Below, piece after piece: positions 1-4,556 of a stretch of DNA of 6,751 nt (positions within the stretch are counted from its first letter, which is position 1; each line of letters opens with the position of its first letter). The stretch comes from Clostridium sp. (GTDB lineage: Bacteria; Bacillota; Clostridia; Clostridiales; Clostridiaceae): positions 1-6,751 of the forward strand of contig JAAZGI010000156.1 in assembly GCA_012511315.1 (NCBI GenBank), given 5' to 3'. The notes beneath the pieces are model-generated. The model had not been told where the DNA came from and did no database searches. It saw nothing but the letters and a program-made list of their open reading frames with translations. The position numbers and the translations under genes were made by a program.

Positions 1-4
1 AAAT

Positions 5-1066
5 ATGAATGTTGAAAAAAAACGTAATTTCATAATCAAATTTGCTTATTTATTTATAATAGGCCTTATTGGCTATTTTATTGCGAAGTATGTCTTCCCG
101 CTATTCGCACCCTTTATCATGGGTTTAATTATTGCCATTATCGTTCGAGGGCTATCAAAATTTGTGATTCAGGATACGAAAATCAATAAGAAGATTGTTT
201 ATTTGTTGATGTTAGCCTTTTTTTATTTTCTTTTAGTGGTCTTGTTTCTTTTAGGTGGAACTAAAATTGCTGATTTAATTCGAAGTTTCTTTAATCGGCT
301 TCCAAATATTTATATGAAGGATATTCAACCAGCAATTAGTGACTTGATGCTTAATGTCACAGAACGCTTCCCAGATTTGCGGGAATTTGCCGAGGCAAGT
401 TATCAAAGCATTAACCAGACCTTTCTAAACTTTGTGGAAAAAGCGTCCAATACAGTGCTTAATAGCTTGACCGGTGTAGCAGGAACCTTGACCCAAGTTA
501 TTTTAATTACAATATTTACGATTATTTCTTCTGTGATGTTTACATTGGATTTGGATCGCATTGAGGCTTTCATAAAACGACAAATGAGTGATCGAGCCAT
601 TCATATCTATGAAAGTGTGGTATTTAATATTGGCAACACGGCCTTCCGCTTTATTCGAGCTTACCTGATTATAATTGGGGTAACATTTATTGAATTATCC
701 ATTGGTTTATCCATATTAGGTAGACCTAATGCCATTGCGGTAGCCTCTCTAATTGCCTTGATGGATGCTCTCCCAGTCATTGGGACTGGTACGGTAATGA
801 TTCCCTGGATTATTTATACTTTAATTCTTGGTGACGTTAAACTGGCCTTTGGCCTACTCATCCTTTACATTATCATTTTCGTAGTTCGCCAAGCCATTGA
901 ACCAAAGGTGGTAGGGGATCAGATTGGTCTTCACCCAATTATTATTTTAATGACTCTTTACGTGGGTGTTCGTTTATTTGGTCTTGTGGGAATGTTTATT
1001 TTACCGCTGACAATTACGATCCTGAAAAAACTTAATGATGACAGGGTTATTAATGTTTTACGTTGA
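5..1066 (+). CDS. AI-2E family transporter, YtvI-like membrane protein
   Basis: This 353-residue protein is a polytopic inner-membrane protein of the AI-2E/PerM transporter superfamily and resembles the sporulation-associated YtvI branch. Hydrophobic segments lie near residues 11-28, 33-50, 63-85, 158-180, 217-240, 255-273, 280-296 and 308-340. A more polar stretch at about 86-157 separates the N-terminal helices from the rest, as is usual in this family. Family-like motifs are DALPVIGTGTVMIPW (254-268) and EPKVVGDQIGLHP (299-311). The length matches the usual 340-370 residues. Only four bases precede the ATG, so its ribosome binding site is not visible and a start further upstream cannot be excluded. 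A strong terminator follows 43 bases downstream, so this is probably the last gene of its transcript. Some relatives export autoinducer-2 or act as ion antiporters; the substrate here cannot be read from sequence. The family is certain, the YtvI subgroup likely. Confidence 0.9.
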   Translation: MNVEKKRNFIIKFAYLFIIGLIGYFIAKYVFPLFAPFIMGLIIAIIVRGLSKFVIQDTKINKKIVYLLMLAFFYFLLVVLFLLGGTKIADLIRSFFNRLPNIYMKDIQPAISDLMLNVTERFPDLREFAEASYQSINQTFLNFVEKASNTVLNSLTGVAGTLTQVILITIFTIISSVMFTLDLDRIEAFIKRQMSDRAIHIYESVVFNIGNTAFRFIRAYLIIIGVTFIELSIGLSILGRPNAIAVASLIALMDALPVIGTGTVMIPWIIYTLILGDVKLAFGLLILYIIIFVVRQAIEPKVVGDQIGLHPIIILMTLYVGVRLFGLVGMFILPLTITILKKLNDDRVINVLR

Positions 1067-1108
1067 TGAAGCGAAGGAATATGGACTCTATTGAATTGTT
1101 TTAATTTG

Positions 1109-1138
1109 GCAGTCGGTTTTTATACCGGCTGCTTTTTT
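1109..1138 (+). terminator. Intrinsic terminator after the AI-2E family gene
   Basis: Arms 1109-1117 (GCAGTCGGT) and 1124-1132 (ACCGGCTGC) form nine base pairs including one G-U, closing a 6-base loop. Six T residues follow (1133-1138). The hairpin separates the membrane protein gene from the next operon. Confidence 0.92.
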
Positions 1139-1153
1139 ATGGTAAACTACGGT

Positions 1154-1159
1154 TATAAG
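1154..1159 (+). promoter_or_regulatory. Possible -10 element for the HAD operon (weak)
   Basis: TATAAG matches the -10 consensus at five of six positions. It lies just after the terminator, where a new promoter would be expected. No convincing -35 hexamer lies 16-18 bases upstream. Transcription would begin near 1166, inside the ribosome binding site of the ATG at 1175. So either the operon promoter is elsewhere, or the internal ATG at 1238 is the one used. Confidence 0.3.
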
Positions 1160-1174
1160 TGAAAAGAGGTAAAA

Positions 1175-2047
1175 ATGGAAAAAACAGAAAACATTAAAGA
1201 TATAGAGAGCATAAAAAATATAGGAAAAGCAAAAGATATGGAAAGAACAAAGGATCTGAATCTGATCTTCTTTGATGTCGATGGGACTCTTTTAGAATTT
1301 TCTAAAGGGATTAAAGACTTGAGCTGGGAGCTAAAACAAGCTTTAGAGACCCTTCGAGCAAATGGGGATCGCTATTATATTTGCACAGGGCGCTCCCATG
1401 GCATGTTACCCTCCACCATTCGAGAGATGAAAGCGGATGGCTATTCTCTTTGTGCAGGAGCCTATGTTCGGGTCAATGGACAAGAAATTCGTAATGTGTA
1501 TTTCTCACAAGAAAAACTGGATTTTATAATGAACCGACTTACACAGTATGAACCAGTCTTTTATTTAGAGTGTGGTCTTGACCTTTATAGTAATCTATCT
1601 GAAACAGAGGAAAGTCACATCTACCAGAAACGGTTTGGCATTGACTCCGCCTACGTGAAACCCTTAGGAGAGACCAAAGGGTTAAAAGTTAATAAAATTT
1701 CAGTGATATTTAATAGTCCGGACCACGTCGAAGCTATGGAGGATTTCTCGGATCATGGCATTACCGTTTTACCCCAGCCGGGCGCATTAGGTTTTGATAT
1801 TACTTTGGCCCATTCCACAAAGCGTGACGGCATAAAAGCAGTGAAAGAATTTATGAACACAGAAGGCGGAGTCCGGACCATAGCCTTTGGCGATAATTAC
1901 AATGATATTGAAATGATTGAATACGCGGATATTGGGGTGGCCATGGACAATGGACCAGAAGATCTCAAGCGGGTTGCTGATTTTGTCACCCGCTCGGTGG
2001 AAGAAGAGGGCGTGCTGTACGGTTTAAAGGAGTTGGGAATTATATGA
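1175..2047 (+). CDS. Cof-type HAD-IIB family phosphatase
   Basis: This is a haloacid dehalogenase superfamily hydrolase of the Cof/type IIB group, cytosolic Mg2+-dependent enzymes that usually dephosphorylate sugar phosphates or small phosphometabolites. All four HAD motifs are present. Motif I is FFDVDGTL (32-39), with nucleophile D34 and acid/base D36. Motif II is CTGR (70-73), motif III lysine is K216, and motif IV is GDNYNDIEM (239-247), with metal ligands D240 and D244. A type IIB cap occupies about 85-205. GVAMDNGPEDLKRVADFVT (254-272) is typical of the Cof C-terminus. The chosen ATG has AAGAGGT four bases upstream (1164-1170). It adds about 27 Lys/Glu/Ile-rich residues before the core that Cof proteins normally lack. 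An alternative ATG at 1238 (residue 22), preceded by AGGAAAAG, would give a standard-length protein. The stop overlaps the next start by 4 bp, implying translational coupling. The substrate is unknown. Confidence 0.92.
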   Translation: MEKTENIKDIESIKNIGKAKDMERTKDLNLIFFDVDGTLLEFSKGIKDLSWELKQALETLRANGDRYYICTGRSHGMLPSTIREMKADGYSLCAGAYVRVNGQEIRNVYFSQEKLDFIMNRLTQYEPVFYLECGLDLYSNLSETEESHIYQKRFGIDSAYVKPLGETKGLKVNKISVIFNSPDHVEAMEDFSDHGITVLPQPGALGFDITLAHSTKRDGIKAVKEFMNTEGGVRTIAFGDNYNDIEMIEYADIGVAMDNGPEDLKRVADFVTRSVEEEGVLYGLKELGII

Positions 2048-2973
2048 TGTGGTCTGGTAAGCGCTACCATACCTTGAATTATCATCTGCGAGCTCAGTTT
2101 GGTGAAAAGGTTATGAAAATTAGTTTGGATGGTGGGTTCTCCTGTCCCAATCGAGATGGAAGCATCTCAAGGGAAGGTTGTATTTTCTGTTCTGAACGAG
2201 GCTCTGGTGATTTCGCTGGTTCCCGCCGGTTGACCATCACCGATCAATTTGATCAAGTACGAGACCATATGACGGAAAAATGGGCCAAGGGTAAGTTCAT
2301 CGCTTACTTCCAAGCATTTACTAACACCTACGATACAGTGGAGTCTTTAAAAAGAAAGTATGATGAAGCAGTGGCCCAACCAGGTGTGGTTGGACTGGCT
2401 ATTGCCACAAGACCAGACTGTTTAAACGAGGATATTGTCAAGCTCATTGCAGACTACGCCAAAGAATGCTTTGTGTGGGTCGAATTAGGCCTTCAGACGG
2501 CCAGTGACGTGACGGCGGAACTCATTAATCGTGGCTATCAAACGTGGGCCTATGAGGAGGCCATAGCCCTCCTCAGGCAGTACGATATTGATGTAGTCAC
2601 TCATATTATTTTCGGCTTACCTGGCGAAACAAAAAAAGATATGCTGACCACCGTTGACTTTGTTAGAAATCAAGGCAGTCAGGGGGTTAAGTTCCACTTG
2701 CTTCATTTGATGAAAAATACTCCCATGGAAAAACTATATGATGAGGGTAAACTCGAGTTTATGAGCAAAGAAGATTATATTGATGTAATCTGTGAATCCA
2801 TTGGATTATTAGAACCTAATATGGTGGTTCACCGATTAACTGGCGATGCGCCAAGAGAACTTTTAATCGGTCCCATGTGGAGTCTTAATAAATGGGAGAT
2901 TTTAAACACTATTGATTCAGAACTGGAGCGTCGCAATATTACCCAAGGCAGCCTTTTGGAGGAAACGAAATGA
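2044..2973 (+). CDS. TIGR01212-type radical SAM protein, YtqA/YhcC-like
   Basis: This 309-residue protein is a radical S-adenosylmethionine protein of the YtqA/YhcC family, whose members resemble Elp3. The predicted [4Fe-4S] cluster ligands are C34, C46 and C49, in SCPNRDG followed by REGCIFC. The 11-residue gap between the first two cysteines is characteristic of this family rather than the classical CX3CX2C. Other family landmarks are YFQAFTNTYDT (88-98), WVELGLQ (145-151), HIIFGLPGET (187-196), HRLTGDAP (263-270) and GPMWSLNK (276-283). Length is normal. The ATG sits in an ATGA overlap with the HAD stop and has AAAGGAG 11 bases upstream (2026-2032). A second ATG follows immediately at 2047. 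In Bacillus, ytqA neighbours a tRNA methyltransferase gene (ytqB/mnmM), which is not seen here. A role in RNA modification has been suggested for the family, but the reaction of this protein cannot be stated. Confidence 0.93.
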   Translation: MMWSGKRYHTLNYHLRAQFGEKVMKISLDGGFSCPNRDGSISREGCIFCSERGSGDFAGSRRLTITDQFDQVRDHMTEKWAKGKFIAYFQAFTNTYDTVESLKRKYDEAVAQPGVVGLAIATRPDCLNEDIVKLIADYAKECFVWVELGLQTASDVTAELINRGYQTWAYEEAIALLRQYDIDVVTHIIFGLPGETKKDMLTTVDFVRNQGSQGVKFHLLHLMKNTPMEKLYDEGKLEFMSKEDYIDVICESIGLLEPNMVVHRLTGDAPRELLIGPMWSLNKWEILNTIDSELERRNITQGSLLEETK

Positions 2974-3677
2974 TTGAGAGTGATGTACTTGTCAGCCATA
3001 AATTGATTGAAGGCAAAGACCTCATTGGAAAAACCGTCATTGTGATTGACACGCTCCGTGCCTCTACGGTCATGATTACAGCTTTAGCCAATCAAGCCAA
3101 GTCTATTCGCTGCGTGTTAGAGCCTGAGGAGGCACTAAAGTATAAGGCGGAAAATCCAGAAATAATTTTAGGTGGCGAACGCCATGCCTTAAAGATTGAT
3201 GGTTTTGACCATTCCAATTCTCCCTTGGAATATAGTCAAGAGCTGGTGGCGGGGAAAAATCTGATGATGACGACTTCAAATGGGACTCGCACTCTTTTAA
3301 AATCAGAGACCGCCGAAACCATCTTGATCGGCTGTATTCGTAATGCCAAAGCAGTAATCCATCATGCCTTATCTTTAAAAAAAGATATCATTCTAATGAA
3401 TGCTGGTACTGATGGTGAATTTACACTAGATGATTTTATCACAGCTGGTGCCATGCTCCATGAAATAAAAGACGAGGTTCAAATGTCTGATCAAGCATTG
3501 AGTGCGCTACTAATTTATGAGGCCCATCCCGATATTCATTCAGCACTTTCTGATAGTCTCCACTATAGGAGATTAAAAGGACTGGGCTTAACAGCTGATT
3601 TGGATTACTGCTTGCAAAAAAACACCACCGATGTCATTGGAATTATGGCAGCAGGTCTGATTAAAAAGCTGTGTTAA
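2970..3677 (+). CDS. 2-phosphosulfolactate phosphatase (ComB) family protein
   Basis: This 235-residue protein belongs to the ComB family (PF04029). Characterised members remove phosphate from 2-phosphosulfolactate to give sulfolactate, in coenzyme M synthesis in methanogens; a related Bacillus gene (yitC) is linked to spore sulfolactate. Visible family signatures are VIDTLRAST (25-33), LGGERHALKIDGFD (67-80) running into HSNSPLEY (81-88), TTSNGTR (101-107), NAGTDGEFTLDDF (144-156) and HYRRLKGLGLTADLDYC (198-214). Length is typical. The start has a strong GGAGG (2958-2962) seven bases upstream and overlaps the previous stop by 4 bp, making it the third coupled gene. No ComA-like phosphosulfolactate synthase is present in the window. 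Many Clostridia carry ComB-like genes without an evident sulfonate pathway, so the true substrate may differ. Family assignment is firm and function is provisional. Confidence 0.9.
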   Translation: MIESDVLVSHKLIEGKDLIGKTVIVIDTLRASTVMITALANQAKSIRCVLEPEEALKYKAENPEIILGGERHALKIDGFDHSNSPLEYSQELVAGKNLMMTTSNGTRTLLKSETAETILIGCIRNAKAVIHHALSLKKDIILMNAGTDGEFTLDDFITAGAMLHEIKDEVQMSDQALSALLIYEAHPDIHSALSDSLHYRRLKGLGLTADLDYCLQKNTTDVIGIMAAGLIKKLC

Positions 3678-3701
3678 AAATTAAAGCGTTTGGTTTATAA
3701 T
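3674..3701 (+). promoter_or_regulatory. Possible promoter for the BFD-like gene
   Basis: A perfect TATAAT -10 (3696-3701) lies 16 bases after a weak TTAAAA (3674-3679) that overlaps the comB-family stop codon. Transcription would begin near 3708, about 54 bases before the preferred BFD start. No terminator separates comB from this gene, so read-through from the upstream operon is also possible. Confidence 0.45.
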
Positions 3702-3743
3702 TTAAGAAAGAAGTGAAAAAGTAGCTACTGAAGATTAAAAGTG

Positions 3744-3752
3744 AAAGAGGGG
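3744..3752 (+). promoter_or_regulatory. Ribosome binding site deciding the BFD-like start
   Basis: AAAGAGGGG ends nine bases before the ATG at 3762. The alternative GTG at 3741 would place this purine tract inside the coding sequence and has only a weak purine run upstream. The ATG at 3753 directly abuts the tract with no spacer. The site therefore favours ATG 3762. Confidence 0.75.
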
Positions 3753-3761
3753 ATGGTTCCT

Positions 3762-3989
3762 ATGGAAGATAATGGCTTAACGCCAGAAATATTAGATAAG
3801 TTGACAAAAACCTGTCTTTGTAAGCAGATTCCACGATCGAAAGTGAAGGCGCTGATTCGCAAAGGCGCGCGAACCTTTGCTGAAATTCACGAGGCAACGG
3901 GAGCTGGTACAGGAGCGTGTGGTGGAACTCGCTGTATCCCTAAAGTGGAACAATTAATTGAAGACTATGAAGAGGGTCTTTGGGAATAA
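3762..3989 (+). CDS. Stand-alone BFD-like [2Fe-2S]-binding protein
   Basis: This small protein is 75 residues from ATG 3762; a GTG at 3741 would add seven. It is a single BFD-like [2Fe-2S] domain (PF04324), the fold of bacterioferritin-associated ferredoxin that also occurs as a domain in NifU, nitrite reductase and GlpA-type dehydrogenases. Counted from ATG 3762, the ligand cysteines are C18 and C20 (TCLCK), and C53 and C58 (ACGGTRC). That gives C-x-C-x32-C-x4-C. The final pair is spaced by four residues, as in BFD domains of FAD-dependent oxidoreductases, rather than the CXXC of E. coli Bfd. The TGAGTGACGG glycine loop before the last cysteines is also typical. There is no signal peptide or membrane segment, so it should be cytosolic. 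It probably shuttles electrons or serves as a small subunit of an oxidoreductase. No bacterioferritin or dehydrogenase gene is adjacent, so the partner is unknown. Confidence 0.9.
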   Translation: MEDNGLTPEILDKLTKTCLCKQIPRSKVKALIRKGARTFAEIHEATGAGTGACGGTRCIPKVEQLIEDYEEGLWE

Positions 3990-3990
3990 T

Positions 3991-4069
3991 GCTCCTTTAA
4001 GAAACAAGCCAGAGCTCTTTTAAGAAACAAGCTAGAGCTCTTTTAAGAAACAAATCAGGACTCTTTTAA
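3991..4069 (+). repeat. 23-bp tandem repeat, about 3.4 copies
   Basis: Copies lie at 3991-4013, 4014-4036 and 4037-4059, with a 10-base partial copy at 4060-4069. The shared core is CTTTTAAGAAACAA (CCTTTAAGAAACAA in copy 1). The array begins one base after the BFD stop codon. Copies 1 and 2 differ at two positions, copies 2 and 3 at four, and every difference is a transition. The unit length is not a multiple of three, and reading through the stop gives only 18 more codons, so it is not coding. The junctions contain AGAGCTCT twice (4011-4018 and 4034-4041). In RNA these could pair as an 8-bp stem with a 15-base loop followed by UUU, a possible weak terminator for the BFD transcript. Confidence 0.85.
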
Positions 4070-4084
4070 TTGAGATTAAAAAGA
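4062..4084 (+). other. AT-rich hairpin downstream of the tandem repeat
   Basis: TCTTTTAAT (4062-4070) can pair with ATTAAAAAGA (4075-4084) with one bulged A and a TGAG loop. It is almost entirely A-T pairs and lacks a clear U-tract on the + strand, so it would be at most a weak or auxiliary terminator. The left arm overlaps the last partial repeat copy. Confidence 0.35.
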
Positions 4085-4195
4085 ATGCAATGGCGTATTG
4101 ATCAGTGAAAGATTTAGAGTTAATTAGAGGAGAAATCCATTCATTATAAAAGAGTAACAAAGCTGGTTTTAGACTTTGGAATCTCCTTTAATAAA
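4085..4195. other. Intergenic stretch with no recognised gene
   Basis: This part of the non-coding region between the BFD-like gene and ileS holds no ORF with a plausible start and family match on either strand. Reading frames are short: an ATG at 4085 gives seven codons. AGAGGAGA at 4126-4133 resembles a ribosome binding site but no sensible coding frame follows. TTGATC (4098-4103) with TAATTA (4121-4126) is a poor promoter match. Nothing else is seen until the ileS promoter. Confidence 0.6.
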
Positions 4196-4224
4196 TTGAC
4201 GAAACATTAAAATTTCGTTATGAT
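4196..4224 (+). promoter_or_regulatory. Sigma-A type promoter of the ileS T-box transcript
   Basis: TTGACG (4196-4201) and TATGAT (4219-4224) each match consensus at five of six positions, with an ideal 17-base spacer. Transcription should begin near 4231, about 40 bases before the T-box Stem I core and about 326 bases before the ileS start. The spacer also carries an inverted repeat, ACGAAA (4199-4204) with TTTCGT (4213-4218). Confidence 0.85.
4199..4218. promoter_or_regulatory. Inverted repeat within the ileS promoter spacer, possible operator
   Basis: A perfect 6+6 dyad, ACGAAA-N8-TTTCGT, starts within the -35 hexamer and ends directly at the -10. Its position would suit a repressor that competes with RNA polymerase. 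Six-base arms in AT-rich DNA can arise by chance, and no matching regulator gene is in the window. Confidence 0.3.
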
Positions 4225-4270
4225 ACTCTCATATGAATATTTGAATATATGAAAAATTAAATGCAATGAA

Positions 4271-4480
4271 CAGGACAAGTAACCTGTAGCAAGCACTCAG
4301 AGAGGGAATGGTTGGTGTGAATTCCTGTGGAGCTACAAGTGAATATCACCTGGGAGCAAGGCTCTGAACCCTTAAGTAGGATGCCTCGTTAGTCATGACG
4401 TTATAATGAAGGGTATGTTAGTACCTTAAAACAGGTGGTTACGAATGGTCTTCGTCCTTTTTTAGGACGAGGCCTTTTTT
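4271..4480 (+). ncRNA. T-box riboswitch, isoleucine specific
   Basis: This leader senses uncharged tRNA-Ile and controls read-through into ileS. Stem I is readable. The lower helix is CAGG (4271-4274) with CCTG (4349-4352). The specifier loop has AGTA (4278-4281) opposite GAATATCA, with specifier ATC (4345-4347) followed by a purine. The upper helix is GTAGC (4286-4290) with GCTAC (4332-4336). The AGAGAG motif is at 4299-4304, and the distal hairpin GGAAT (4305-4309)/ATTCC (4321-4325) carries GGTGTGA in its loop. An AGTA at 4375-4378 downstream of GAA (4366-4368) suggests a Stem II S-turn. Stem III can form from 4410-4415 with 4422-4427. The antiterminator pairs AGG (4433-4435) with CCT (4456-4458) and ACGAA (4441-4445) with TTCGT (4451-4455), leaving UGGUU in the bulge. 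The U of UGGU fits discriminator base A of tRNA-Ile. The specifier, the bulge and the downstream gene all agree on isoleucine. Confidence 0.95.
4447..4480 (+). terminator. T-box regulated intrinsic terminator before ileS
   Basis: Arms 4447-4457 and 4465-4474 pair over ten base pairs with one bulged T and one G-U, closing a 7-base loop. Six T residues follow (4475-4480). The 5' arm contains TTCGTCC, which is needed for the antiterminator, so the two structures are mutually exclusive. This is the expected T-box switch. Confidence 0.95.
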
Positions 4481-4508
4481 GATACCTTTAAGGGAAAAAT
4501 AACAAGAG

Positions 4509-4531
4509 AATTCATAAAACAATTCATAAAA
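4509..4531 (+). repeat. Short direct repeat between terminator and ileS
   Basis: AATTCATAAAA occurs at 4509-4519 and again at 4521-4531, a 12-base period with one intervening C. It lies in the ileS 5' leader after the T-box terminator. It may be simple slippage, and no function is implied. Confidence 0.5.
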
Positions 4532-4544
4532 TAACTGGAAAGCT

Positions 4545-4551
4545 GGTGATC
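4545..4551 (+). promoter_or_regulatory. Ribosome binding site of ileS
   Basis: GGTGATC matches the downstream half of the extended anti-SD complement (AGGAGGTGATC). Aligned to 16S rRNA it sits at a suitable distance from the GTG at 4557. No ATG or TTG lies in frame between the preceding stop (4527-4529) and this GTG, so it supports a GTG start. Confidence 0.7.
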
Positions 4552-4556
4552 ATCAA

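Noticed and set aside
403..600. Minus-strand ORF of 65 codons opposite the AI-2E family gene
   Set aside because: It lies wholly inside a well-supported gene, has no recognisable family features, and reads as an antisense shadow.
1066..1104. 12-codon ORF starting in the stop codon of the AI-2E family gene
   Set aside because: It has no convincing ribosome binding site, is very short, and ends just before the terminator; nothing supports translation.
1897..2085. Minus-strand ORF opposite the HAD/radical SAM junction
   Set aside because: It overlaps the conserved HAD motif IV and the start of the next gene; its composition is that of an antisense frame.
3720..3729. Perfect 10-bp palindrome AGTAGCTACT upstream of the BFD-like gene
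   Set aside because: Such palindromes are expected about once per kilobase by chance, and no second copy or regulator is seen.
4098..4126. TTGATC with TAATTA as a second promoter upstream of ileS
   Set aside because: The -10 match is poor, and a much better promoter with ideal spacing lies 100 bases downstream.
4126..4190. GGAGA with distant TCTCC as a long-loop hairpin upstream of the ileS promoter
   Set aside because: Five base pairs closing a loop of about 45 bases are not convincing and would lie outside the mapped leader.
4485..4493. CCTTTAAGG near-palindrome after the T-box terminator
   Set aside because: It has only one central base, so it cannot form a hairpin, and it is too short to argue for a protein site.
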